Shown: piece after piece, positions 32,870 to 41,616 of the stretch
Position numbering within the stretch: the stretch's first letter is position 1
Layout of the letters: the number at the start of each line of letters is the position of its first letter
Assembly: GCA_902825215.1 (NCBI GenBank)
Contig: LR782234.1
Span: 6,155,001 to 6,219,000 of the forward strand
Length of the DNA stretch: 64,000 nucleotides
Source: Pseudomonas fluorescens
Lineage (GTDB): Bacteria > Pseudomonadota > Gammaproteobacteria > Pseudomonadales > Pseudomonadaceae
Direction: 5' to 3'
Translations under genes and position numbers: made by a program
The notes under the pieces: model-generated
What the model saw: the letters and a program-made list of their open reading frames with translations, nothing else
What the model was told of the DNA's origin: nothing
Databases searched by the model: none

Positions 32870-33766
32870 ATGAATTCACTGACACTTCCGGATATTGCCG
32901 CAGAGGCTCTGCGCGAAAACGTGCCGCTTGAGTGGGTAGGTATGCAGGGCATCGCTTTGCCGATCATCCTGCAAGGAAAGCCGTTGAGCGCCAAGGCAGA
33001 CGCTGGGGTAAGCCTCGATGATGGCGAAGCGCGGGGCATACATATGTCGCGTTTGTATCTGGCACTGGATGCACTTGAACGGAACGAGCTTTCGCCGTCT
33101 CTACTGCTTCAAGTACTCAGGCAATTTCTCGATAGCCATGAAGGCTTATCTAACTGCGCTTATCTCCGGCTGCATACTGAACTGCTAATGAAACGCCCTG
33201 CGCTAATCAGCCCATTGGCCGGCTGGAAAGCTTATCCAGTGAGCGTTGCCGCCACGCTGAATAAGCAAATGTTCCACGTGGAACTAAAACTTGAATTGCC
33301 CTATTCCTCGACCTGCCCCTGTTCAGCGGCATTAGCCAGACAAATGATCCAGCAACAATTCATTGATGATTTTGCCAACCAGACGTTGCAACACGCCGAT
33401 GTCCTGGCGTGGCTCGGCTCTTCTCGCGGCATCGTCGCCACGCCTCACAGCCAGCGCAGTACCGCACAACTGCATCTTCATCTCGATGAATCCATCGACG
33501 AGTTGCCTCTGATTGCGATCATCAACGCTGCCGAAGCGGCACTCGGCACCGCCGTGCAAACGGCGGTAAAGCGCGCCGATGAGCAGGCCTTCGCTCTCGC
33601 CAATGGCCAAAATTTGATGTTCTGCGAAGACGCTGCACGCCGCTTGAATCTGGCGCTACGCCGCATCCCTAGGGTCAGCGCGTTCCATTTGCGCGTTGTC
33701 CACGCCGAAAGCCTGCATGCGCACGACGCGGTCGCTGAATGCCAATGGCAACGGGAGTCGGCATGA
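32870..33766 (+). CDS. folE2: GTP cyclohydrolase FolE2 (type IB)
   Basis: 298 residues from ATG 32870. It belongs to the FolE2/MptA branch of GTP cyclohydrolases: NVPLEWVGMQGIALPI and KADAGVSLDDGEARGIHMSR near the N-terminus, LELPYSSTCPCSAALARQ with the active-site cysteine, and TPHSQRSTAQLHLHL. It makes 7,8-dihydroneopterin triphosphate for folate synthesis and, unlike FolE, does not need zinc, so it replaces FolE during zinc starvation. The Zur-like site upstream fits this role. It overlaps the following ABC ATPase gene by 4 bases. A perfect parS palindrome is embedded at 33270-33285. Confidence 0.92.
   Translation: MNSLTLPDIAAEALRENVPLEWVGMQGIALPIILQGKPLSAKADAGVSLDDGEARGIHMSRLYLALDALERNELSPSLLLQVLRQFLDSHEGLSNCAYLRLHTELLMKRPALISPLAGWKAYPVSVAATLNKQMFHVELKLELPYSSTCPCSAALARQMIQQQFIDDFANQTLQHADVLAWLGSSRGIVATPHSQRSTAQLHLHLDESIDELPLIAIINAAEAALGTAVQTAVKRADEQAFALANGQNLMFCEDAARRLNLALRRIPRVSAFHLRVVHAESLHAHDAVAECQWQRESA
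33270..33285. other. parS-like ParB-binding site (in folE2)
   Basis: TGTTCCACGTGGAACT contains the perfect 14-base palindrome GTTCCACGTGGAAC, identical to the core of the Pseudomonas chromosomal parS sites bound by ParB. It codes for M-F-H-V-E-L within FolE2. Confidence 0.8.
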
Positions 33767-34431
33767 TTCGTTGCCAATCATTGAGCTGGGGGGCTCCGGG
33801 CCAACCGCTGACTTCGCCGCTGAACCTGCAGCTCGCCAGTGGCTCACTGACAGCAATCATCGGTGCCAATGGCTGCGGAAAAAGCAGTCTGCTCAAAGTC
33901 ATCGCCGGCCTGCAAAAGCCACTCGCGGGCAAGGTCGCTCTCGGTGTTCCACGGCAAAGCGGAGTGTCTTTTCTTCCGCAACAGCAGCATCTCGATCGTC
34001 AGTTTCCAATCAATTTGCAAGAACTGGTGGCGGCGGGATTCTGGGGCCGCCGGTTGTCAACGCAACTGCGCGCACAACGGCTACAAGCCGCACTGGAAAA
34101 CTGGCACTTGCACGGGCTCGAACGGCGGCCATTGATGGCGCTGTCCGGCGGTGAGTTGCAACGCGCTCTGCTCGCGCGCTTGAGCCTGACCGACGCTGCC
34201 GTGTTGCTGCTCGATGAACCCCACGCGGCGCTCGATGAACTCGGTCAACAACTGCTCTGGCAGCATATTCACGCCTGGCATGGTGAAGGCCGGACGCTCG
34301 TTGTGGTGTGCCATGACCTCGCAGCGGTGCGCCAGCACATTCCCAGCACGTTGCTGATCAAGCATCGCGAGTGCCGCTTGGCGACGAGCGCGGAGCTGAT
34401 CGAGCAAAAGCCGCACACGCAGGTGGCCTGA
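33763..34431 (+). CDS. Zn/Mn-type ABC transporter ATPase
   Basis: 222 residues; the ATG overlaps the folE2 stop (ATGA) and CGGGAG lies just before it. ABC ATPase motifs: Walker A GANGCGKSSLL (about 38-48), Q-loop FLPQQQH, signature LSGGELQRALLARL (about 128-141), Walker B AVLLLDEPHAALD and the H-loop VVCHD. Order and similarity fit the metal importer (ZnuC/MntB-like) class, working with the following permease and binding protein. Being in the folE2 operon behind a Zur-like site makes zinc the likely substrate. Confidence 0.88.
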   Translation: MIRCQSLSWGAPGQPLTSPLNLQLASGSLTAIIGANGCGKSSLLKVIAGLQKPLAGKVALGVPRQSGVSFLPQQQHLDRQFPINLQELVAAGFWGRRLSTQLRAQRLQAALENWHLHGLERRPLMALSGGELQRALLARLSLTDAAVLLLDEPHAALDELGQQLLWQHIHAWHGEGRTLVVVCHDLAAVRQHIPSTLLIKHRECRLATSAELIEQKPHTQVA

Positions 34432-35297
34432 TGCTCGCCGTCAGCCAACTCTGGCAACCGTTTCACGAATTCATGTTCATGCGTCGAGCGCTGTTCGGCG
34501 GCCTGGTGCTGGCCTGCAGCACGGCGCCACTCGGGGTGTTCTTGATTCTGCGGCGTATGAGCCTGATCGGCGATGCGGTCGCCCATGGAATTTTGCCCGG
34601 CGCTGCGCTGGGCTTCTGGTTCGCCGGGTTCAGTTTGCCGGCGCTGACCTCCGGCGGCCTCGGCGCAGGCCTGGGCATGGCCGGACTGGCGGCCTGGATC
34701 ACCCGACGCACGGGCTTGCGCGAGGACGCCAGCCTCGCCGCGATCTACCCGATCTCACTGGCCAGCGGCGTGCTGATTCTCGGTATCGCCGGAAAGCGCC
34801 TGGACCTTCTGCATCTGTTGTTCGGTTCAGCCTTGGCCGTCGATGGACCCACGTTGCAAGGCATGCTGTGGGTCTCGGCGAGCAGCCTGATCGCCATGGT
34901 GCTGATCTATAAACCGCTGGTACTCGACACCCTCGATCCACTGTTTTTGAGAACGGTCAGCCGCCTCGGTCCGCTGGCCCACGGCGTGTTCCTGACTTTG
35001 GTGGTGCTCAATCTGGTCATCGGTTTCCAGGCCATCGGTGCCTTGATGGTGGTCGGTCTGATGATGCTGCCCGCTGCGGCTTCGCGATTCTGGAGTCGCC
35101 GCTTGCCAGTGCTGATTGCCGTTGCGGCAGCGATCGGGTGCCTGTCGGTGTGGTTCGGATTGCTGCTGTCGTTTTATTACTCGCTACCCAGCGGTCCGGC
35201 GATCGTGCTGGTCGCCGGCGCCGGTTATCTGTTGTCGGTGATCGTCGGGCCGGTCCATGGTCTGCTGCGCCGCCCGCCTTTGCTCACATCCCAATGA
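34431..35297 (+). CDS. Zn/Mn-type ABC transporter permease
   Basis: 288 residues; TGATG overlap with the ATPase gene. About eight to nine membrane helices are visible, with FMRRALFGGLVLACSTAPLG, SLIGDAVAHGILPGAALGFW and GFQAIGALMVVGLMMLPAAA, which are conserved in the ABC-3 (ZnuB/MntC-like) permease family. It forms the inner-membrane channel of the metal importer. The SLIGDAVAH segment resembles the metal-path helix of ZnuB proteins. Confidence 0.88.
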   Translation: MLAVSQLWQPFHEFMFMRRALFGGLVLACSTAPLGVFLILRRMSLIGDAVAHGILPGAALGFWFAGFSLPALTSGGLGAGLGMAGLAAWITRRTGLREDASLAAIYPISLASGVLILGIAGKRLDLLHLLFGSALAVDGPTLQGMLWVSASSLIAMVLIYKPLVLDTLDPLFLRTVSRLGPLAHGVFLTLVVLNLVIGFQAIGALMVVGLMMLPAAASRFWSRRLPVLIAVAAAIGCLSVWFGLLLSFYYSLPSGPAIVLVAGAGYLLSVIVGPVHGLLRRPPLLTSQ

Positions 35298-35308
35298 GGT
35301 GTTTCCCG

Positions 35309-36184
35309 ATGCGCGCCCTACTCGTGCTGTTCAGCTTGTTGCTGTCGATGTCATTGTCGGCGGCGGAAAAAATGCCGGTGGTTACCAGCTTCAGCATCCT
35401 CGCCGACATGGTTCATCAGATTGGCGGCGAGCATGTGCAGATCACCAGCATGGTCGGTGCGGATGCCGACGCTCACACTTACGAGCCAACGCCGGATGAT
35501 GCCAAAGCGCTGCTCAAAGCGAGACTGATCATTAAAAACGGACTGGGTTTCGAGCCATGGCTGGATCGTCTGGTCACCAGCACTGCCACCCAGGCAACAG
35601 TGATCAGTGCCAGCCGTGGCGTGATCCCGCGATCGCTGGATGAGGACGGCGAAAGCGTTCCCGATCCGCATGCCTGGCACAATCTGGCCAACGCCGAGCT
35701 GTATATCGCCAACATCACCAAGGCGTTGATAGCGGCTGACCCGGCGAACAAGGTCGACTACGAGCGGAACAGCCAAACCTATCTGAAGCAGATCTACGCC
35801 CTGCTCGCCGAAGCCAAAAGCAAACTGGGTTCGCTGCCTGCGGGCAACCGCAAGATCGTTACCAGCCACGATGCGTTCGGTTACCTCGGTCAGGCCTACG
35901 GCATCGACTTCATCGCGCCTCAAGGTTTGTCCACCGAGCGCGAGCCGTCAGCCGCTGAGGTTGCCGCGCTGATTACGCAGATCCGTCAGGCCAAGGTCAA
36001 AGCGGTGTTCATGGAGAATATCAAGGACGCGCGCCTGCTCAAGCAGATCGCCGATGAGAGCGGCGCGCATATCGGCGGCACGTTGTACTCGGACGCGCTC
36101 GCTGCGAGCGGGCCGGCGAGCACCTTTACCGGCCTGTTCGAGTACAACCTCAACACGCTGTACAAAGCGTTGAGCCAGCCATGA
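35309..36184 (+). CDS. Zn/Mn-type ABC transporter binding protein (ZnuA-like)
   Basis: 291 residues from ATG 35309 with GAGGTG eight bases upstream (the ATG at 35294 is unlikely). A signal peptide (LLVLFSLLLSMSLSAAE) is followed by a cluster A-I metal-binding fold. The expected ligands are visible: His in DADAHTYEPTPDD, His in PDPHAWHNL, His in TSHDAFGYL and an acidic residue in LYSDAL. The His-rich loop of ZnuA is absent, so Mn or other divalent ions remain possible. It is the last gene of the folE2 operon. Confidence 0.88.
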   Translation: MRALLVLFSLLLSMSLSAAEKMPVVTSFSILADMVHQIGGEHVQITSMVGADADAHTYEPTPDDAKALLKARLIIKNGLGFEPWLDRLVTSTATQATVISASRGVIPRSLDEDGESVPDPHAWHNLANAELYIANITKALIAADPANKVDYERNSQTYLKQIYALLAEAKSKLGSLPAGNRKIVTSHDAFGYLGQAYGIDFIAPQGLSTEREPSAAEVAALITQIRQAKVKAVFMENIKDARLLKQIADESGAHIGGTLYSDALAASGPASTFTGLFEYNLNTLYKALSQP

Positions 36185-36185
36185 C

Positions 36186-36211
36186 GTGAAGCATCAAGCG
36201 CGGGGCTTCAC
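36186..36211. terminator. Hairpin at the convergent end
   Basis: GTGAAGC (36186-36192) pairs with GCTTCAC (36205-36211) at the meeting point of the binding-protein gene and the DUF3617 gene, overlapping the latter's last codons. No T-run, so function is uncertain. Confidence 0.4.
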
Positions 36212-36712
36212 CGTCCCGCAATCCTGACCCAGCCACACCGCGCGGGTTTCCAGACTGCCCTTCTGGTTGATCCCGATCGCATTGAAAGTGCCATTGGCGA
36301 CAGTCGTGAATTCGCGATCACTGAGAAAAGTCGCGACCCCGGTGCCCTGCGCTTTCGGGCAGCTGAAACGGAATTTCCACTGGTTGCCGGTGCGCTCGGT
36401 GATCTGCTGCTTGCAGCCCGATTGTGGATCGGCCAATGGAATATCATTGGTCGCCACTTGCTGCGGCGTAAGACAGGCACGAATGCCCTTGCCGCCAATG
36501 TTGATACCGTTCTTCTCCAGCGCCGCACGTTGTTGCGGCGTGATCTGGCCTTGAATCTGGCCGAGGATCGACTGCACGTCCATCGCTTGATCGTCGACTT
36601 TCAAATTGCTCGAGGTCATTTCCCACAGCCCCGGCTGCAACATCTGCGCTTGCGCAACCATCGGCAATGCCAAACCCAGGCCCAGCGCCAAACCCAGCAG
36701 ACGAACGTTCAT
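36194..36712 (-). CDS. DUF3617 periplasmic protein
   Basis: 172 residues from ATG 36712 with CAGGAG seven bases upstream. The signal peptide is LLGLALGLGLALPMVAQAQ. The mature part has LQPGLWEMTSSNLKV, the RACLTPQQVA stretch, SGCKQQITERTGNQWKFRFSC and YN-type C-terminal pattern of DUF3617, with four cysteines likely in disulfides. Function of the family is unknown. It is a single gene between the zinc ABC operon and the cardiolipin synthase gene. Confidence 0.82.
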   Translation of the reverse strand: MNVRLLGLALGLGLALPMVAQAQMLQPGLWEMTSSNLKVDDQAMDVQSILGQIQGQITPQQRAALEKNGINIGGKGIRACLTPQQVATNDIPLADPQSGCKQQITERTGNQWKFRFSCPKAQGTGVATFLSDREFTTVANGTFNAIGINQKGSLETRAVWLGQDCGTVKPRA

Positions 36713-36843
36713 CGACAAACTCCTGATCAGTTGTGGCCGTTAGACGCCGGCCGGTTGCTTCGGTTCATGGGCCAATTAAATAGCGACATTCACCGCAGAA
36801 CATGGTCTGTTAAGCATTGCATCTTCCGGAGCAAGGCTGCCCC

Positions 36844-38283
36844 ATGGATTATTTTGGACCGCACATTTTCGGTTATCTGATCGCGCTGATTCACACCCTC
36901 GGATCGATTGCCGCGATACATGCGGTGCTCACCGTGCGCACCGCGCAAGGTTCGATTGCATGGGCATTGTCGCTGATCTTCATTCCTTACCTCACGCTTA
37001 TTCCGTATCTGGTGTTCGGTCGCAGCACCTTCGACGGCTACATCAAGGCGCGGCGCCAGGCCAACGAACAAATGCGCGTGGCCATCTCCGAGCTGAACTG
37101 GCGCCCGTGGGTCGAAGAAGCCCTCGCCGCCCGCGCCTCCAATGCGTACGCATCGTTACGCGCCATGCCCAAACTCGGACGTATGCCGTGTCTGGCCAAC
37201 AATGAAGTGCAGCTGCTGGTAAACGGCGCGGCGACGTTCGAGGCAATCTTCCGTGTGATCGAACAAGCCAAAGAGGCGGTGCTGGTGCAGTTCTTCATCA
37301 TCCACGACGACCGACTCGGGCAACGCTTGCGCGACCTGCTGCTGAAAAAGGCCGCCGAAGGCGTGACGATACATTTGCTCTACGACCGCATCGGCAGCCA
37401 TGCCCTGCCCCACAGTTATGTGCAGGCATTGCGCGACGGCGGCGTTGCGGTGAAAGCATTCGCCACCCGCAGTGGCTGGCTCAACCGTTTTCAGGTCAAC
37501 TTTCGTAACCACCGCAAGATTGTGGTGGTCGACGGCATCGTCGGTTTTGTCGGCGGGCACAACGTCGGCGACGAATACATGGGCGAGAAACCACCGCTGG
37601 CGCCGTGGCGCGACACCCATGTGCAAGTCCGCGGCCCGGTCGTGGCGAGCATGCAGGAATCCTTCGCCGAGGACTGGTTCTGGGCGGCGCGCTCGCTGCC
37701 ACCCTTGATCCTGCCGGACGCGTACCCGGAGGATGGTGTGCTCTGCCAATTGCTCGCCAGCGGCCCGGCCGATGCCTATGAAACCTGCTCGTTGTTTTTT
37801 GTCGAAGCGATCCACGCCGCCACCGAGCGGGTATGGATCACCAGCCCTTATTTCATCCCGGATGAAGCAGTGTTCGCCGCTCTACGACTGGCCGTGTTAC
37901 GCGGGGTTGATGTGCGCTTGCTGCTACCGTCGCGCCCGGATCATCGCATTGTCTACGCTGCCTCAAGCCTGTATGCGTTTGAAGCGGTGCGCGCAGGCGT
38001 GCGGGTGTTCCGTTATGAGCCCGGATTTCTGCATCAGAAAGTCGTGTTGATCGACAGCGAGATCAGCGCGATCGGCAGCGCCAATCTGGACAACCGCTCG
38101 TTCCGGTTGAATTTCGAGGTCATGCTGCTGACCGTCGACAGCACATTCGCTGCCAGCGTGGAACACATGCTCGAAGCAGACTTCGCCCAGGCTTATGAAA
38201 TCGCCAAGGAAGAGAGCCGGGAAATCCACCGCCTGCAACAAGTCGGCATGCGGATCGCCCGGCTGATCTCACCGATTCTGTAA
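36844..38283 (+). CDS. cls: Cardiolipin synthase
   Basis: 479 residues. Two N-terminal membrane segments (about 5-30 and 38-60, ending in VFGRSTFDGY) precede two phospholipase D domains. The catalytic HKD motifs are HRKIVVVDG (about residue 223) and HQKVVLIDS (about 397), each followed by the conserved Asn-containing stretches GGHNVGDEY and SANLDNRSF. It condenses two phosphatidylglycerol molecules into cardiolipin in the inner membrane. Length and layout fit ClsA. A strong hairpin terminator follows. Confidence 0.93.
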   Translation: MDYFGPHIFGYLIALIHTLGSIAAIHAVLTVRTAQGSIAWALSLIFIPYLTLIPYLVFGRSTFDGYIKARRQANEQMRVAISELNWRPWVEEALAARASNAYASLRAMPKLGRMPCLANNEVQLLVNGAATFEAIFRVIEQAKEAVLVQFFIIHDDRLGQRLRDLLLKKAAEGVTIHLLYDRIGSHALPHSYVQALRDGGVAVKAFATRSGWLNRFQVNFRNHRKIVVVDGIVGFVGGHNVGDEYMGEKPPLAPWRDTHVQVRGPVVASMQESFAEDWFWAARSLPPLILPDAYPEDGVLCQLLASGPADAYETCSLFFVEAIHAATERVWITSPYFIPDEAVFAALRLAVLRGVDVRLLLPSRPDHRIVYAASSLYAFEAVRAGVRVFRYEPGFLHQKVVLIDSEISAIGSANLDNRSFRLNFEVMLLTVDSTFAASVEHMLEADFAQAYEIAKEESREIHRLQQVGMRIARLISPIL

Positions 38284-38309
38284 AGGCGCCCACGCGCGGG
38301 GACGCCTTT
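38282..38309. terminator. Bidirectional terminator between cls and cfa
   Basis: AAAGGCG (38282-38289 region) and CGCCTTT (38303-38309) pair around a GC-rich loop, placed between the convergent cls and cfa genes (stops at 38283 and 38314). Confidence 0.7.
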
Positions 38310-38313
38310 GACT

Positions 38314-39501
38314 TCACGGGTTATAGATGTCGTCGCGGGTCCACGGCAGTTCATGGCTGCCATCGGCGTGCGCTTTGACCGCGAGGATCTGGTGCAGATT
38401 GATCCAGCCACGGGCAAACGCATAAGCGCAGCCGGCCAGATACAAACGCCAGATGCGCAGCGCCTGATCCGGCACCAGTTTGCCAGCGGCTTCGAGGTTG
38501 TCCTCCAGACGCTCGCTCCAATGGTCTAGCGTACGCGCGTAATGCAGGCGCAGGCTTTCCACGTCGACGATCTCCAGCCCGGCTTCGCTGATCTCGGCGG
38601 AGATCATTGCCAGGTGCGGCAACTCGCCATTGGGGAAAACATACTTCTCGATGAAATCGCCGGCGCCGCGCCCCACTGGCCGGCCGTCGGTGTGCTTGGC
38701 AGTGATGCCATGGTTCATCACCAGGCCACCCTCCTTCACCGCGCCAAACAGGGTTTTGCAGTATTCGGCGAGATTGGCGTGGCCGACATGTTCGAACATG
38801 CCGACACTGACGACCTTGTCGAAACGCCCGTCCTGGGGCAGATCGCGGTAGTCGAGCAGTTGCAGTTCGATCTGGTCTTCCAGCCCCTCAGCCTTGACCC
38901 GTTCGCGCGCCAGCTTCAGTTGCTCCTGGCTCAGCGTGATACCGAAGACCTTGGCGCCGAATTCCCGCGCGGCGAAACGCGCCAGGCCACCCCAGCCGCA
39001 GCCGACATCCAGCAGATACTCGCCCGGCTGCAGGCGCAGCTTGCGGCACAGATGGCGGAATTTGGCCTGTTGCGCCTGCTCAAGGGTTTCGCTGCCGGTT
39101 TCGAAATACGCGCAGGAATACACCATGTCGCTGTCCAGCCACAGCTGGTAGAAGGCATTGGAAAGGTCGTAGTGGTAAGAGATGGCTTTGGCGTCGGTTT
39201 CCTTGTCGTGCAAGGGCCGCGCCGGCTGACTGCCCTGCTCTTCGTCGAGCAATGCGCTGCTCAGTTCATCGCAGACGCGGATGACCTCGCTGATCGAGCC
39301 CTCCAGTTCAAGTTTGCCTTCAACGAACGCCGCTCCCAGCGCATCGAGGCTTGGGTGAGTGAACTGGGTGACCATCTGTGGGTCCTTGACCACGATGGTA
39401 ACGCTGGGCGTCGGCCCCAGGTTGAATTCATGGCCGTCCCAGAGTCGCAGGCGAAGCGGAAGCTGCAGGTTCTGTAAGGCCGGTGGAAGTTGCGCGAGCA
39501 T
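38314..39501 (-). CDS. cfa: Cyclopropane-fatty-acyl-phospholipid synthase
   Basis: 395 residues from ATG 39501 with AAGGGGGAA upstream. A lipid-binding N-terminal domain (about 1-110) is followed by the SAM-dependent methyltransferase domain: ISYHYDLSNAFYQLWLD, YSCAYF, YLLDVGCGWGGLARFAA and VSVGMFEHVGHANL. It adds a methylene bridge from S-adenosylmethionine to unsaturated acyl chains of membrane lipids, usually in stationary phase. A minus-strand CTACCCT at 39541-39535, about 35 bases before the start, resembles a sigma-S -10 box, but I cannot confirm it. Confidence 0.93.
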   Translation of the reverse strand: MLAQLPPALQNLQLPLRLRLWDGHEFNLGPTPSVTIVVKDPQMVTQFTHPSLDALGAAFVEGKLELEGSISEVIRVCDELSSALLDEEQGSQPARPLHDKETDAKAISYHYDLSNAFYQLWLDSDMVYSCAYFETGSETLEQAQQAKFRHLCRKLRLQPGEYLLDVGCGWGGLARFAAREFGAKVFGITLSQEQLKLARERVKAEGLEDQIELQLLDYRDLPQDGRFDKVVSVGMFEHVGHANLAEYCKTLFGAVKEGGLVMNHGITAKHTDGRPVGRGAGDFIEKYVFPNGELPHLAMISAEISEAGLEIVDVESLRLHYARTLDHWSERLEDNLEAAGKLVPDQALRIWRLYLAGCAYAFARGWINLHQILAVKAHADGSHELPWTRDDIYNP

Positions 39502-39708
39502 GGAAATTCCCCCTTGTTTCAGACGTCAGATCTGAGGGTAGACCATCGCAGAAAAATAGCAGGCTATCGAACTGATTAGCCTTATCTATCGCTCCAGACG
39601 CTCCAACAGGCCATCCTGCACCCACGACTTTCAACCGATGCCAGCTTGAATGGAGCGCCCTCTTTTCCAATGACTGCTAACTTGGCCAGCAGTTCGTTAC
39701 AAATCGTT

Positions 39709-41616
39709 TCAAAGCTCATCATCCATTTTCGCCAACGGTTCCTGAAACCGCAGCAAGCGGCCGGCATTCCCGAGAACCAGCAAGGTACTCAAATTGTGCA
39801 GCAGTGCAGCGATCATCGCTCCGGCCGCGCCGAGCCAGCCAAATGCGGCGAAGACGACGATCGCCAGCGTCCAGCCCAAGCCGATGATCACATTGACCTG
39901 CAATGTTCTGCGGCACTGACGGCTTAGCCGCACACAAGTACCGAGCCGGCGCAGATCGCTGCCGATCAGCACGATATCGGCCGAGGCCAGCGCGATGTCC
40001 GCACCGCCCGCGCCCATCGCCACGCCAACCACACCGGCCTTGAGTGCGAGCGAATCGTTGATGCCGTCACCGACGACCATTGGCCGGAAGCCACTGTCGA
40101 TTTCCTTGAGCACGCGATTGAGTTTGTCTTCCGGCAAGGCCTGCGCCTCAACCTCGTGCAAGCCGACATCCTGCGCGAGCGAGTTCGCGACACTCTGACG
40201 ATCACCGGTTAACAACAGCTGGCGACCAAGACCCAACTCACGCAATTCACTGAGGGCAAAGCGTGCCTCTGGTTTGACGCTGTCGGCCAACAACAGCCAG
40301 GCGAGAAACTCACCACGCAAGGCCAGCCCGGCGATCGGCCCATCGTGCTCTGGGACGGCCGTGGTGCTGATGCCCAACTGCGCGAACAGCTCCGGACGCC
40401 CGAGTGCCGCTTCACCTTGCGCGGTCATGGCGGTAACACCCAGACCCTGCCGCTCCTGAATCTCGCTCAAAGGCAAATAGACTTGTGGACTGACAAGTCC
40501 CGCCAAGGCGCGGCTGACCGGATGACTGCTGGCTGCACCGAGGCTGGCCGCCAAGGTCTTCGCCGCTGCGTGATCTGCTGCTGCGCAGTCGATCGACTGC
40601 AGACGCAAGGTGCCGTAGGTCAGCGTCCCGGTCTTGTCGACCACCAAGGATGTCAGATCAGCCAGCTCCTCAAGGAACGCCGAGCTGCGGATCAATATCC
40701 CGTGACGCGCCGCCACCGCGACGCCGGCAATCGCCGTGGCGGGAGCCGACAACACCAGTGCGCATGGGCAAGCGGCAACCAGCACTGCGAGCATCGCTTG
40801 CGCATCGTTGGTGATGAACCAGGTCACAGCGGCCAGCAGCAATACCAGGATCATGTAGCTGCCGGCGTAACGTTCAAGCAGCCGGGTGATCGGCGGTTTC
40901 GAGCGTTCGGCGTTCTGCATCAGGGCGATGACTTTGCCCAACGTCGACTCGTCACCGGTGCGCGTCACTTCGATGCGCAACAATCCGTCGAGGTTGATCG
41001 CACCGCCAAATACGCTCATGCCAACATCGGCTTCGACCGGCACGGATTCGCCAGTGATCGACGCGGTATCGAGACTCGCCTGACCGGAGAGAACCCGACC
41101 ATCCGCTGGCACGCGATCACCGGCCCGCACCTCAACGGCATCGCCGGGTTTGAGGGTGCCATTGTCGACCTCGATGACCGAGCCGTCCGCCTGGATTTTG
41201 CGCGCATGGCTACGCGTGAGTTGCCCCAAGGCGTGAATCGCTTCCTGCGAACCGATGACACTGCGTTCCTCCAGCACATGGCCGAAGATCATGATGATCG
41301 GCAGCAACGCCGCCGTGAGCAAATCGCCTGTCGCCCAAGCGCCAAGCATGGCCAGCGCAATCAGTTGATCGGTTATGCCATGCAAACTCGGATAACGCAG
41401 GCTGTACCATGCCGAGCGCATTACCGACACCCCGACCATTAACGAGGCAAAGCCCAACAGCAATTGGCTGACCCCGGTTTGCTCCGGCAGCCACCAACGC
41501 CAGATCAGGCCCAGACCGAGCAAGCCCAGCGCAAGCATCGCCAGGGTCAGTTGCCGTGCGGCGCGGCGTTGTTCGGCCGAGGACAACAGGCTCGGCGTGG
41601 CGGTGGTCGCAGTCAT
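39709..41616 (-). CDS. Heavy-metal P1B-type ATPase, HmtA-like
   Basis: 635 residues; start ATG overlaps the previous stop (ATGA). P-type ATPase motifs: SITGESV (186-192), transmembrane CPC (283-285), the phosphorylated Asp327 in DKTGT, SSHPVSRAL (the HP motif) and GDGIND (about 513-518). There is no N-terminal HMA or Cys-X-X-Cys metal domain. The last helix has HNLSTLLVLGNAGRLL, where ZntA exporters carry an Asp. This resembles the Pseudomonas HmtA type, a zinc/copper importer, and the operon with SPFH proteins matches the P. aeruginosa hmtA locus as I recall it. Direction of transport is inferred. Confidence 0.85.
   Translation of the reverse strand: MTATTATPSLLSSAEQRRAARQLTLAMLALGLLGLGLIWRWWLPEQTGVSQLLLGFASLMVGVSVMRSAWYSLRYPSLHGITDQLIALAMLGAWATGDLLTAALLPIIMIFGHVLEERSVIGSQEAIHALGQLTRSHARKIQADGSVIEVDNGTLKPGDAVEVRAGDRVPADGRVLSGQASLDTASITGESVPVEADVGMSVFGGAINLDGLLRIEVTRTGDESTLGKVIALMQNAERSKPPITRLLERYAGSYMILVLLLAAVTWFITNDAQAMLAVLVAACPCALVLSAPATAIAGVAVAARHGILIRSSAFLEELADLTSLVVDKTGTLTYGTLRLQSIDCAAADHAAAKTLAASLGAASSHPVSRALAGLVSPQVYLPLSEIQERQGLGVTAMTAQGEAALGRPELFAQLGISTTAVPEHDGPIAGLALRGEFLAWLLLADSVKPEARFALSELRELGLGRQLLLTGDRQSVANSLAQDVGLHEVEAQALPEDKLNRVLKEIDSGFRPMVVGDGINDSLALKAGVVGVAMGAGGADIALASADIVLIGSDLRRLGTCVRLSRQCRRTLQVNVIIGLGWTLAIVVFAAFGWLGAAGAMIAALLHNLSTLLVLGNAGRLLRFQEPLAKMDDEL

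Noticed and set aside
33946..33952. Half parS site GTTCCAC (also at 20728-20734)
   Set aside because: Only one arm is present; a 7-mer is expected by chance several times in 64 kb.
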